A DNA stretch of 64,000 nt from Panorpa germanica (GCA_963678705.1 OY783220.1:13289001-13353000), one strand, 5' to 3'; numbered from the stretch's first letter, positions 1-11,740 are shown. Translations and numbers: made by a program. Notes: a model not told the origin generated them from the letters alone.

Positions 1-964
1 TACTAACCTTCTTTATCGAAGTTAATTTCTTCGCATTGTGAGACGTTGCGATCAACAGGGCACCTGTATACAGCCCCCGTAGCATTTAAACCGAGCCTCC
101 TCTTTGTATCAGCCTCAGGAGCCCCTACAATCGCCCTGTAACAAATTTATAATAAGTAAAAATAGAATTTTCAAAATACACTTGCATTCTTTCAAGTCAT
201 GCATTCTCATAAAACTGTCGAGGACACATTATTACCACTTAGTGTGTTTTCCTGTTGTTGTAATGAAGAAAATGAAGTTCCAAAATGACAGCCAACAAAA
301 TGGATTGTTAACAGTAAGCGCAGAGATAATTAGTGATAATGATGGCGAGGGGAAGGGGAATCAAATGTTTAAACCCAGGCCATTAGGCGAAATGGAAATA
401 GCTCTTGTTATGGGGTTGGGGTAGCTCTTAAAGCAGGAACCGTAACTAATATTAAATAGAGAAAAACGTTCGCACAGCTCGCATCAAAAGTATTGTATTT
501 ATCACATCTAACGTGAAAGAAAGAAACCTTTGACCTGGTCAACCCATTATCACAAAATACATTTTGTCTTCATTGAACAAATGGGTTCAAAGGGCTCTAA
601 CCAGCTATACCTGGTAGTTGTACAACTACCGATGGGGTGGGGTGCTATTAAGGGCATCTATTGTATGGTTTACTATGACAGGCGTATAACTCTGATTCTG
701 CTATGTCTGGTGAACTGGTAATCGAACATAAAGCCGAGCAAATGAACCGCTGAAACGGGCCGTCCTGGAGGTGCGCCCGCTGCTTCCGGTTATCAACGAA
801 AACTAAGAGCTCGATTTGTGTGGTGGGATAAAATCTAGCTACTTACGAAACGTAAGTAACACATCATACCTTTTACGTAAATAAACTTATAAAATATCTA
901 ATTTACTGATTGCAAAATTTCTTAATGTTGACTTTAGAGAGTCCTTCGAAAAGATGGCAACCGT
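1..964. other. No recognisable gene; probable integrin intron
   Basis: I see no supported gene. Short open frames at 104-424 and 530-721 have no recognisable motif and no splice context. A small GC-rich patch near 750-800 (around ggccgtcctggaggtgcgcc) stands out from the AT-rich background, but I could not tie it to a protein or a repeat. The stretch probably lies in the long first intron of the integrin gene whose start exon is at 13664-13842. Confidence 0.4.
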
Positions 965-1113
965 AATTCAATCGCAAGCAGCGGCACCCTTAGGCATTGC
1001 GAGGCACTTGTTCTTTGAATAATTTCTATAAATTGTAAGTAAGTATTTTTGATAATAATTGACGAATAATAAAATTTGATATTGGAAGATTTATAAAAGT
1101 TAACAAGCACAAA
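965..1113 (+). repeat. Outer repeat, left half, split by transposon
   Basis: From about 998 to 1113 this matches the reverse complement of 37480-37600 closely (shared words include gcgaggcacttgttctttg and attgtaagtaagt). It is the left part of an older repeat cut in two by the transposon at 1114-3503; the right part resumes at 3504. The GC-rich outer end is less similar. The family is unidentified. Confidence 0.75.
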
Positions 1114-1446
1114 TAGCCCGGTCAAGTTAGACATTCGAAATTACATAAATTCCCACCAAGCTGAAAATCGGTAAGATTGTTTAGAATATCATTAAAAACA
1201 AAATTGGAAAACTCCCCATCTCTCCCCTTTGAGGAAAAAATTTTATTCAAGGTCAAAGGTCAAAGAAATGAGTTTTTCGCGATTTTCAGCAAAACGGTAA
1301 GTTTTATCATAAAAATACCTCAGACAAAAATTGTAGATCATAAAATTATCTACAAGAAATTTATTAATACTTTCTTCTCTACGAGCCACCGTTTCTGAGA
1401 TATAACGATTCAAAAAGTTGTAAAAGTTGTAATCGTCATAATATGC
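1114..1446 (+). repeat. Left terminal inverted repeat of Academ-like element
   Basis: About 333 bp, inverted at 3170-3503 with roughly 90% identity by eye. The arm contains an open frame of 73 codons (from 1177) that is also open in the other arm; this mirrors the repeat and is not a gene. A 9-bp duplication (aaaagttgt) near 1418 is absent from the right arm. Confidence 0.85.
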
Positions 1447-1528
1447 ACACGTTTCCTCGCCACCTATGAGGTAGTGTACTTAGCGCGTTTTTTTTAACGT
1501 GGTTTCTCCAGTAGGCCTATTCCACGGG

Positions 1529-3043
1529 TCAAAGACAAGCTAATTGTACTTGTTTTTTACTTTTGGTGTTTTTAACGAAACATGCATATCTATACTTATC
1601 TAAGCAGGTAGTTTTTTTAAGAGCTCCGTACATAGAAAGAAGAAAGCAAATGCCGTTAGTAATAATTTCTTGTCGAGTAGAATTACTATTTTTAAAAACT
1701 TCAGCACATTCAATTAAATTTTGTTTCTCAAATAGTTAGAAAACTGTTATTTTACCCCTCCTGTAAAATGCAGATGTCGTATCACAGCCAGTTATTGCGT
1801 GTAAAAATAGTACATGATTTTGACACTTTGCAAAAGTACATAAACTTTTTGATGAATACATTTCCGATTGATGTTGAGCTTTTCCTGGTTTTAAGAAGAA
1901 AATAGTTTTTTCAGTTGGAGTTCGAGCAGTCAGTAATACGAGTAAGTCTATATCTTCACCAACAACAATAGTTGTATTTGTCAAATTGAATTGCTCAATT
2001 GCTGTTTCAATTATCAATACATCAGCATCATTATTAGCTTGTCTTACCAATATATTTTCCGTAGTAAATCTTTCTTTCAACATTGAAATGAACCGAGACT
2101 TGTTGTGAGTATTAGAAAGAAATTTTTGTTGACTGGTTGGAACTGTCATATTTTCATCAAATAAAATATCAATTGATGAAAATGTTGCTAAAGTTCGACG
2201 ACGCTGTTCTGCAGCTTTGGTATTTCTCGTGCAATCATTATAGCCATCAAATACGACAGTAACTCGGGAACCAAAATGTCGACGTACATACTGTACGTAT
2301 TTATCTAATATAACGTTGAATGTTTCTTCACTATCCCACACAACGCGATGTAGTAAGTATCCTCCGTCAATGATGTATGTCGCATTTGTGTTGTTAATAT
2401 CAAAGTCTACCTTTTCGAAACAATCGTAAATTGCAGACTTCTGTGTTTTACGCATCCCGATGTCATCAAATAACGATAGAGGGTAGGGAAATAGTTCATA
2501 TTGAAAATAGTTTTCTATTTCATCTTGAAATGCTGCAGTAATACACATGCGTTGGAACAACAATACAGGGTCAACAGGTACTTTTTCTTCATGAACTTTT
2601 ATGGTACTAGTCATAGCTAAAAGAGGAACAACTTTGTCAGAGCGTTTTAATTTAATATTATTGAATGTGAGTCCTGTCATTTTTGCCATAGAAGCAAGCT
2701 CAACTTCACGAGCTTTATAACAATTGATTTTATCATCACCAACGACACCACTCGCAATAGAAACAATTTTGCTAACGTCTGGAAAAGGATCATGCGTTGA
2801 GAAATACTCTAAAAGTTTTCGTACATCTTTAGCATCTTTTTTCATTCGCGAATCACTTGCATCAACATGCTGCTCGGTCGTATCCATCCTAACGTTAGCG
2901 AGATCTTCTAATTTTTCACAAACGGTATTCATAGCATGCATACTATAAACCCATTTACTTATGACACTCTCTTTTGTATTTCTCCCTCGAGCAATACCTC
3001 CATCTGTCTTCATGGCTTTCATCATAGACTGCTCGATTACCAT
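1529..3043 (-). pseudogene. Academ-type transposase fragment with XPG-like domain
   Basis: A 435-codon open frame runs from 3043 to a TAA at 1736-1738. The same frame then continues with family-like sequence for about 68 codons, to a TGA at 1529-1531. The N-terminal part (VIEQSMMKAMKTDGGIARGR; SEQH-like TTEQHVD; VDPVLLFQRM) and the segment HAITGCDTTSAFYRRGK match a transposon protein family common in cnidarians, fish and arthropods. Between them lies an XPG/FEN-like PIN fold: YIIDGGYLL, then VVFDGY followed by KAAEQRRR, then NNDADVLI and GEDIDLLVLL, which give acidic residues where XPG nucleases hold metal. The bases before the ATG read S-T-D in frame, as in full-length relatives, so the true N-terminus was removed by deletion. 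The C-terminal third is missing too. The Academ assignment is from memory of family motifs; the nuclease fold and the inverted repeats are visible here. Confidence 0.75.
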
Positions 3044-3169
3044 GTCCGTTGATATATATTGTCCGTTGTTGTATATTTTATATTAGTAGTGTAAGTTACA
3101 ATGACCGATAGAAAAATATTTTAACATATATTACAACTATAGAGATGTATATATACGTGGCGTACTCAT

Positions 3170-3503
3170 GCATATTATGACGATTACAACTTTTTGAATC
3201 GTTATATCTCAAAAACGGTAGCTCGTAGAGAAAAAAGTATTAATAAATTTTTTGTAGATAATTTTATGATCTACAATTTTTGTCTGAGGTATTTTTATGA
3301 TAAAACTTACCGTTTTGCTGAAAATCGCGAAAAACTCATTTCTTTGACCTTTGACCTTAAATAAAATTTTTTCCTCACAGGGGAGAGATGGGGAGTTTTC
3401 AAATTTTGTTTTTAATGATATTTTAAACAATCTTACCAATTTTCAGCTTGGTGGGAATTTATGTAATTTTACTCTCATTTTTTGGTTTAATTTGACCGGG
3501 CTA
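3170..3503 (-). repeat. Right terminal inverted repeat of Academ-like element
   Basis: Inverted counterpart of 1114-1446. The outermost twelve bases are an exact inverted match, the next about 25 are diverged, and high identity resumes from the complement of ttacataaattcccaccaag inward. Confidence 0.85.
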
Positions 3504-3680
3504 AAAGACGACAAATATTAATGATGATAAACTAAGGTACATAATTATCTTAAAAGATATACGCAGTGATTCTAGTGGGATTTCTAAAGAGCGAGGCGCG
3601 AGATTCAAATACATATATAGTAACGAATTTTTCTGCTTGGGTTGTTGCGCGAGAATGCGAGGCCCCTACAAGAGCAAGGC
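3504..3680 (+). repeat. Outer repeat, right half
   Basis: Reverse-complement match to 37311-37478 (shared: taaactaaggtac; gcgcgagattcaaa; gggttgttgcgcga). Together with 965-1113 it rebuilds the repeat seen uninterrupted at 37311-37630. Similarity fades near the gcgaggcc motif at about 3660. Confidence 0.75.
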
Positions 3681-4059
3681 CCTGAGCGGTTGCCCTGCTT
3701 GCATCATAAGCTTCTAAAAAGTGGCTGTGAAATTTATTTTGCAACAATTCGCACCCAACTCTATTACTTACAAATATTAGCTATCGCTAAAGTATATCTA
3801 ACCTAATAAAGTACGGACTGAATTAGTTCTATATAAATACTGGCAAAGCGAAACATTGTTGCAAGGCAGTAAACAAAGAAATAACTACTTGCTGGGTTGC
3901 AAAGTAAGACGTTACTGATATAGCAGAACAATACTGCGACAACCGAACTCATTAGTGCAGCCGGGAACGTTCAACGATGAGAATTCATTCATGTTTCGCA
4001 CAAAAGTATTTTGACTTTTGAGTGCTGTAAAAACTTGAAAAATCAATAAAAAAGAAAAA
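3681..4059. other. No feature recognised
   Basis: AT-rich sequence with no open frame of note and no repeat match found elsewhere in the window. Confidence 0.4.
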
Positions 4060-4336
4060 ACTCGACAGTGTTACCTGCAGAAAGTTATCAACTAATGAAA
4101 TCATTTTGGATTTTCGATTTTAGAAAATCCAGTGATGAGTTATGAATGGCACCGTGCGCAATGTTACTTTTTTTTGTGACGTCTGCGGAGATTCGCTGTC
4201 AATGCCTCATTTCTTGATATTTATTTACGAAAATTTTACAAAGTATTCTTCAAATGTTATTTTATCATACAGTAATTATAGAAATAATTATATATTAACT
4301 ATGTCGTCAAAAAACATTATCGAAAATATACTTTAA
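4060..4336 (+). repeat. Interspersed repeat E, copy 1
   Basis: Strongly similar to 50200-50475 in the same orientation, for example gcggagattcgctgtcaatg and the following tail. Both copies keep an open frame of about 60 codons with the same predicted peptide (core CGDSLSMPHF here, SGDSLSMPHF in the other). The family is not identified. Just before the other copy, phrases such as actggaccgattcttttgaa resemble insect Helitron-type repeats, which is only a suggestion. Confidence 0.6.
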
Positions 4337-4962
4337 AACACAATCAGAAATACTAAAACATTATTCAACATTTTTCTTTTTTGGAAAAATTAAAAACCTT
4401 ATTTCTTTTCTTAGACATACATTTTTTTGTATTCTTTGTTATAAAGTATTCGTGTGTTCTTCTTCTTTAATATTTAAAACAGATTGGCACACGAATATGA
4501 CCAAACTCTGAACAAGTCAACAGCGTACCCAAATGAAGCGACCTTCACACACAGAACGCGGCCGTTCCGTTCAGATTTCTATATCACTATATATAGCGTT
4601 GCCGTGCCTGAGTTTGTGTGACGTTTTGAATACAAGAAATAAATTATTTAAATGATATTGCATATACTTAAGACACTGTGTGTGTGTGTACGTATGGTCT
4701 CGAGACTCGACCGCTTTTGTATCGTTTGACAAGAATTACAACGTGCCAATGTTTAGTACATTTTAATTTATTTTACATTGATTTGTTCATATGTGTGTTA
4801 TGTACTTTTTATTTATTTATCATCTGGAGGTCATTAGCGAATAATCGCGTAGGTGTAAGAAGCGCGACTTATTGCTTAAAAATTAAGGTCTTCCAAGTTC
4901 TTGATGCGCTTCTGATGAAAGTGAAATACTTTTTAAACAGCTTTTATATGCTTCAAAAAGAA
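4337..4962. other. No gene recognised
   Basis: Low-complexity AT-rich DNA with a short TG run near 4676-4690. The open frame at 4678-4986 starts inside that run and shows no domain. Confidence 0.4.
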
Positions 4963-5195
4963 CCCAGTCAACATTTAATGAAATAGAATAGATAGGGAAT
5001 CAATTTTAGTTCAAATTGATTCCCTACCTGTCACAGGAGTCGCTTTTATTCAACAGTGAGCAGTCGTTGCGTCGTCTGTAGCTCATAAAAGAGACATTCC
5101 CTATGAACAACTGAATAGAAAACGAACACGTTCATGACAAAAAACTCATGAAAAGTAATAGAAATGAAATAGGATTTACTCCAAAATGTTTACTG
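4963..5195 (+). repeat. Short TIR element G, copy 1
   Basis: Begins CCCAGTCAACATTT and ends AAATGTTTACTGG, an imperfect terminal inverted repeat. The interior matches the reverse complement of 12437-12811 (shared: gtagctcataaaa, gaaaacgaacacgttc). Close to its left end is a perfect hairpin, stem 4993-5006 with 5013-5026 and a 6-base loop. Non-autonomous; superfamily not assigned. Confidence 0.6.
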
Positions 5196-6956
5196 GAATA
5201 GCCTACAAATCATAGTTATCTGACGTCAATTCCTTGACGCTCTCGGGCACTGCGTCATCACAAAATACTTAAATAGGACGTCGTTACTACAAAAATCTGT
5301 GCAATTACATTTATATTCTGTACAAAGCACTAAACACAAAAGCCGTCGATTGTGAATGAACAGGCGTCCATTGTTTAACAGCATAATGTCAATTTATTGT
5401 GACGTTAGAAATTTATAGAAATTAATTATGCACCAGCATGAACTAAGAACATGAAGAAAAGAGTGGAAAGGGGAAGGGTGTTCCTGGAATGTTTGGAAAG
5501 AAGCGAATCAATGGTGACACTAGAACATCTGTTGTAAGTAAATAACATAACACATTTAGTTGAATGTACAATTAATAGAGGACATTGACAATGATTAAAT
5601 TATCATTTATAGTTTGGGAGATATAACCTACAAAAATTATTGCACTTATTGGTAGATAGAGTTTTCGTTTTCTTTTTAACTTAAACTATTCTAATTTCTA
5701 AACTGACCATCTAAACTAGACTCTGAACGGACAACTTCAAAATCTAAATTCAACATATATATTGCACAACAAATATAACTTAAAGCATGTTATAGCAAGT
5801 CCATAACAATTCAAATTTGAGCGGGTACGGATCTTAGAATAACAAGTAGCAAGCTAAGGCTGTTACAATGGGACTGTCTTCATTCAGGTATCGTACATTT
5901 TTATATCGGTCTACAGAGAAGTTATCTGATCATGAACACTGAAATCTAAAGTGTAATAAAATGGAAATTAAATCGAAGTTGAATTCGATTTAAACGTCTA
6001 AAAGGCCTTTACGGTACGTATCACGTGATCCATTGGTTTTGATGTAACTACAATGACGGTCCATCATCTAGCCGCGTGCATTTCTGCCAAGCGGTTGCAG
6101 CGAGTTGACCTGAATTACAGGAATATTGTAAAAGTAATTCCATACAAGCGAATGGTAGTCATCGCTAAATGAACAACAGTGCATAGCGAAGAGAATCTTA
6201 CGATTTAAAATGTTTGAAATATGGTTGTTGTGCTACAGGTGGCTACAGAAATGTAACAACCAACAGCTGTTAAATACTTGTGAGTAAAAATTTGGAATTC
6301 AACAACAAAAACTATTTAGAATCAAGTGACAATCTTCGGAAATGTCAAGCCACATTCAAACCAGTGCATAGGCGAACTGGTGAGGCGATTTATACTAGTA
6401 TCACCTTATTAGGACGCTTGTGACTGAGCCCCCTTGATCCGCCTGTCTCTTTTGAGCGTAACCAAGTTATAAAAGTGTACCCGTACAGCTCGTTCTGCAT
6501 TGACGATCTTTTAATATTTGTTCCACATGTTGGTTCTGCTGGCGATGACTGTACCAACCCACGTGGTACAAGTGACATATAGATAGGTAGCGTGACGTCA
6601 CTTCGTCGTGAGCCCTCAAGCGAATTGCGATTGGGTTCTTCGAAACAATATATAGGTTACTATTAAGGCGTAAAACTAAAATATTATTGGAAATGAATGA
6701 ATATTTAAACGCTAGTGGTTTCAAATTTGAAAGAAGTTGAATTTGACTGATTGGAATCATACGAATAAAAACTTATTTCTAGCTTCCTACGTGTTCTAAT
6801 TCAAGGTAATAAAATAAGTTATTCGATAAGCAATTAGGTGTGGTAACGGGGTAATTAAAATGGGAAATTAAGATAGAGTTCAAACTGCAGAGAACGGAAG
6901 ATGGTGCATCCCACGATCTGTGATGGACTTGAAGTTTTCCGTCCGCTTTTTCAATC
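5196..6956. other. No gene recognised
   Basis: Open frames near 6390-6760 lack recognisable motifs. The patch 6400-6640 is a little richer in GC than its surroundings, but gave no match to a family I know. Confidence 0.35.
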
Positions 6957-7162
6957 CCCGGTCTTGTGAACAATGATCGTGATCGAACAGATCTTATTTA
7001 CATGAGTGAAACATTTTACGAATCACTTTTAAAAGAGTATTCCTGAATTTGATTAGTAACTATTATTATAGTTCAGAAATACTCTTTTAAAAGTGATTCG
7101 TAAAATGTTTCACTCATATAAATCATATGTTTGATCACGATCATTGTTCGCAAGACTCAGGT
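6957..7162. repeat. Long near-perfect hairpin, about 90-bp arms
   Basis: Left arm 6957-7046 and right arm 7071-7162 are inverted copies with a loop of about 24 bp. The inner 45 bp (acattttacgaatcactttt and onward) are nearly identical; the outer halves differ at several positions. It has no match elsewhere in the window. It could be a foldback element or the source of a long hairpin RNA. Confidence 0.85.
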
Positions 7163-7675
7163 CTGCAGGTAGCTTTATATAATTCCATAACACATGCTGC
7201 ATTTGCAACGCCATCTGTTTGAGCATTAAATCGGTTCTCCTTTATTTAATCCTTCACACTTATCAGTTACGGTAGGGGTAGGCTATTGTTTATGGCTTGT
7301 CATACTCTTTGACAAAGATAAACATTTCTAAGTTTGTGAATAACTCATAGGTAATAATTCATTTATAGGTAGTGATGTCAGGGCCTCTAGAATGCTGCAT
7401 TACTCATCTCCTAGGATAAGTAAATAGTGTAGTTTTTGAATTGACTACATGCCAATATATTAAGCAATCTGTAGGCTATTGATGGTGATCGTAATATTTA
7501 TTAAAAACATATTTTATATTTTAACATACAACATATGAAGTACTTTAACATTATTTGTTATCACTTATTAATCTGGTACTCGTGAAACAAACAATTTGGG
7601 CAACAGGTAAGGTACAGTGTTGCCACAATCTGACATAACTGAAGTGAGAATATTGAAGGCGGTAATATTTAAACT
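7163..7675. other. No feature recognised
   Basis: AT-rich, without an open frame or an in-window repeat match. Confidence 0.4.
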
Positions 7676-7800
7676 AAAATATATATTTTTTTTATTTATT
7701 TATTTATTTACCTTGACTTTTATTCGTCATAGCCACCATCAAACATTTTTTATATATATTTAACATTTTATAATTCTATTTTGAGTGAACCACTTTATTA
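7676..7800 (-). mobile_element. LINE 3' end fragment
   Basis: Read on the minus strand, this ends in the same 3' tail as 51127-51440: gatggtggctatgacgaa, then gtcaaggtaaa, then a run of TAAA units and oligo(A). That pattern is typical of the end of a non-LTR retrotransposon. Only the tail and a few upstream bases are preserved, and no coding part can be read with confidence. Confidence 0.65.
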
Positions 7801-8449
7801 TTTTTTTAATTAATGAATTAATTGCTTAAAGATCCGTACCAAGTACTGAGGGTGCTGGGCGGTACTGAATTGTATCTAAACCGTTTTTAGGTCCGTTCGT
7901 ATGGGGCCATTTTTAGATCTCATCCAAAATCTATTTTATCTACAGATGATTGACTTTAAACACAGTTTTTGAGGGCTTATTTTCGAGTGGGAATTTAAAT
8001 AGTCTTGTCTCCTTTTTTAATGTAAATCAACAAGTTGATTACTATAAAACTTTTACATAAATAGTATTAATAAATGACATAACTAGTAAACTTAGCGCCA
8101 GCAGTGTGGAGCAATTCACCACCGATCGTGAGAGCTAAGGAAAGTTGCCCAAGTAGATACTCGTATGGTTAAAACTGGTTTTAATGATTATGTAAACAAT
8201 ATCGCGTATTCACATAATGATCCAACTTTATCCGATAATACCAAAACCACAAAACCACTGCCATTATATATATTTTTATTAAAAGATTTTGTTTTAATAA
8301 ACAATGTCTCATACATGCGAAACTAGGTCCGATAAACATATCTGTCCGAGGTCCGATATCATATCATTAGTCGAGGTAGTTATCTCGTCGAAACAAATTA
8401 GTGTTTGTTTCTAAAAGAGCCAATGTATAACAGTGATGACAGCACTAAT
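7801..8449. other. No feature recognised
   Basis: AT-rich sequence without supported genes or repeats. Confidence 0.4.
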
Positions 8450-9130
8450 AATGGGCTTGTGTCCTCATTTTTTAGTGGTCGATTTTTCAATTGTTGATTG
8501 AAATTGATGTTAATAAATATGTATTGGCGTGTCTATTTTATTAAATATCTAAATGTTGACGGAGTTATAACAATTACAAATTGGAATTGTATTTTTAGCG
8601 CTAGAAATGGTCGGACATATTTGCATGATGTGAAATGCATTTTAACGTCAGTTATTTGTTGAGTAGGTCAGTACTGTGGTAATGTTTTGTAGCTGTTGGT
8701 AGTCGAAATAATCAAGTCAAGTCAAAGAATAATAAGTTTTTATTTTATTTAACCCTGTTACGGCAGACTTAATATTGAAATTTTATTGTTCCTTGAAATA
8801 GTTGTAAATAATATTTCATTTTTTGCAGAGATTTATGAGCTGTAAGGTTGGTAACCTGTAAACTTGTCAGAGTTCTGTCCATAATATATCTCTTTTACAC
8901 TCTGTTGTATAAAAGAGATAGAAACTAGCAGTTGTGATGTCACATGCAGCTGGTATGTTGTACAACGATGAATCCCTTTAATAATTAAAGAGACAAAATG
9001 ATTTTTTTAATTATTAATATCTCCTAACATACAAGGAGTTATTAAAAAATAATTGAACATTTGAGGTTCTAGTAACCCACTTTATCAATTTATATTTTAT
9101 AGAAATTAAGACATAGGACACAAGCCCATT
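8450..9130 (+). mobile_element. AATGGGC-type TIR element, copy 1
   Basis: Full-length non-autonomous element of about 680 bp. It begins AATGGGCTTGTGTCCT and ends with the exact complement, AGGACACAAGCCCATT. Inside lie the conserved block ttggcgtgtctattttatta, an inverted pair around tctcttttaca/tgtataaaagaga, and the near-terminal attgaacatttgaggttcta. Six more copies and a relic occur in this window. It has no coding capacity and no clear target-site duplication, so its superfamily stays open. Confidence 0.8.
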
Positions 9131-9990
9131 TTCTATTAAGATATAGTTGATATACTTCTAACGTTGTTTACTATATTACTCTTTACCAGTATTTGTCCCT
9201 GATGACTTACACCTATTGATCAATAGTAGAATACCATTCATTCTAGGGCCAGGTTGTGTAGTTCTTTCTTCTCCTCCCACCTATAATTCTCGTATGATTA
9301 CGTAATGAACATGTTCTATTCGTTTTATTCATTTGCCGCCAGGTATTTAGGCTCACTGAAGCTGTTTTGTTTCGTATGAATTAGGCACGCGCTTAGAATC
9401 TATTCAACCGTTGAGAATAACTACGAATGTATATTGAAACCCGAGATCAGAACCTTGACAGCGTTGTTAACCTTGGACACACACCCATAGGATGACTAAT
9501 TATATAATCTTTGACTGGGATAAGGTATTAAGTGTTGCACCGCATTTTATGACTACTTATCGCGCTGCAGTTAAGTGCAGGACTTGATGTAATAAAGGGT
9601 TACTCCGATACTTGTCATTAACAGTAATTAGATGATTAGAGAACATTAAGGATAATACTCTTATCACAAGAAACTAAATCAACTTCATTTTAACTTATTG
9701 ACGGTAACTTTTTATATTATTTATAATTGAACGATGTACGTATAATCTAAATGTAGTAATATTGAACCGCAGCTTTTGTCTAAGTGAAGAATATTTAATT
9801 TAAGGCATTAATTAATAAGTCAACCTATTTTATTTAAAGCTATGTGTTATGTACTGGCATTGTCAGAAGCGGATTGGATACAAAGGACCCCTAATGGTGG
9901 AAAATTTGACTAGAATAAAGATAGAATCGCGTAGAAAGAAGTAAACTAAATTAGTTGTGAGTGGAGCAAAGTTTGAGTTAAGTTTGAGAT
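9131..9990. other. No feature recognised
   Basis: AT-rich spacer between the TIR element and the tandem array; nothing supported. Confidence 0.4.
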
Positions 9991-10660
9991 ACACAAAACC
10001 TTTTGGTATATCCTCTATAAAAAGTATCACGGTTTTCGAGATATCAGTGCTTATAATTCAGACGTTAATTTTATAAATTTTAATAAAAAGAAAAAGAAAG
10101 AATAATCTTAGATTTGTGAAATCAGATTTTACGTAAATTAAAGGCATTTATTTATTAAATAGATTTTCAATTTCTTTTTAAAGTAAATAATAATGTTAAT
10201 GCTTTTTATTTAACTAGACACACACAAAACCTTTTGGTATATCCTCTATAAAAAGTATCACGGTTTTCGAGATATCAGTGCTTATAATTCAGACGTTAAT
10301 TTTATAAATTTTAATAAAAAGAAAAAGAAAGAATAATCTTAGATTTGTGAAATCAGATTTTACGTAAATTAAAGGCATTTATTTATTAAATAGATTTTCA
10401 ATTTCTTTTTAAAGTAAATAATAATGTTAATGCTTTTTATTTAACTAGACACACACAAAACCTTTTGGTATATCCTCTATAAAAAGTATCTCTGTTTTCG
10501 AGATATCAGTGCATATAATTCAGACGTTAATTAAAAGGAAAGAATTAAACGCGTAAAATCAGTTTTTATGTAACTTAAAGGCATCTGTTTATTTAGTAGA
10601 TTTTCAATTTCTTTTTAAAGCAATAAAAATTTTAATGTTTGTTATATCACTATAGGTATG
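9991..10660. repeat. Tandem repeat, 231-bp unit, nearly three copies
   Basis: Units start at 9991, 10222 and 10453, each with acacaaaaccttttggtata, so the period is 231 bp. The first two units are almost identical; the third has substitutions and an internal deletion and fades by about 10660. Two near-identical units beside a diverged one point to recent duplication of the left part. Confidence 0.95.
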
Positions 10661-11740
10661 ATGTTGTAGCATCTACTTCACTTACATATGAACACAAGAC
10701 TATCTCTAATTGTTCGAAATAGCTTCACAAAAATAAATACCGAAAAAGGTAGCACATTTTGAAATGAATAATAAAAATTGTGAAATACATCGACGACCAA
10801 TTCAGCAAATATAAAATAATATTACATGAGGAAAGTATACAAATGTTCCACTTTTAATAATTGTATTATGCTTAGCCGAGCAAATTCTAACGTCTGTTTT
10901 ATATTGACATTTACGTAATTATCCAAATAAGCCAGGTAATCGAAAACCCATTTCCAGCTACTGAGTTTTAGTTTTGATTTTATGTTTATATTGATTTACC
11001 TTGACAATAACCCTGAGCTATTCTTCGTGACCAGAAAGAGTAGCAAATATTTGCAATGATAACAAGCCATAAAGATAACAACACAACACACCAGCTGTGT
11101 TTGTAAACATTGCAAATGAATCAATACGTGTGACCGAATATAGATATTATAACAAAAACAATAATGAGATGGTATAAGCTAAACAACATTGCTAGCATTG
11201 AGCATGCAATGGTTTAGATACTTTGGGACTTGTAACTCACAGATATAATTAGACACGCATCACCGCCGAACAAATTCAAATTGATCTCTATGAATTATTT
11301 TCCTTTTTCTTTATTAGATCATTTGTTACATAGGCCATACTATTTTTACAATAACAAAATTGTTAAAATAAAATACATATTAATAATTTAATGAATCATA
11401 TTTTTATGACACTTAACAAATTGATTAAGCTCAGTGAATTTAAGGTTTTATCAGTTCAATGACAATGACTCGACGTCATGTGGTCCATTTTAAGTGATGC
11501 TGTACTTTCCAGTTTTTATTTGACTGTGGAAAAAAGTATACTATCTAACAAGGAGGATGTGGTCTAATCAAAGCTTGTTAAATCGGTCACCAAATGATGG
11601 AAGTAAACGCATAACGCAGCACACAGCTGATAGCAGGCGTAATCGCACTTTAACGCATGCCATACACACATACTGTGACCGCAAGAATGAAAATAAGAAT
11701 ATTAAGACAGTTGTCATTTTCAAACAATTATCTTTAGCGT
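10661..11740. other. No gene recognised
   Basis: No supported gene. The open frame at 11557-11742 runs into the next TIR element and has no family features. Confidence 0.4.

Larger units (their letters stand above)
1114..3503 (-). mobile_element. Academ-like DNA transposon, deletion derivative
   Basis: A 2390-bp element bounded by long terminal inverted repeats that begin TAGCCCGGTCAA and end with the complement, TTGACCGGGCTA. It encloses a fragment of an Academ-type transposase on the minus strand. Comparison with the uninterrupted host repeat at 37311-37630 fixes both ends: the empty copy reads GCACAAAGACG, while here GCACAAA precedes and AAAGACG follows the element, so the target-site duplication is AAA (3 bp). 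Academ elements are known for 3-4 bp duplications and for a group carrying an XPG-like nuclease. Both ends look intact, but the transposase is only partial and interrupted, so any mobility would need a complete relative elsewhere. Confidence 0.75.

Noticed and set aside
750..800. Possible integrin FG-GAP exon in the GC-rich patch
   Set aside because: The minus-strand translation lacks the W-V-L-x-G-A-P continuation and has no good splice sites.
1177..1398. 73-codon open frame, and its near twin at 3209-3439
   Set aside because: Both lie in the two arms of the transposon's terminal inverted repeat; the frame is mirrored sequence, not a gene.
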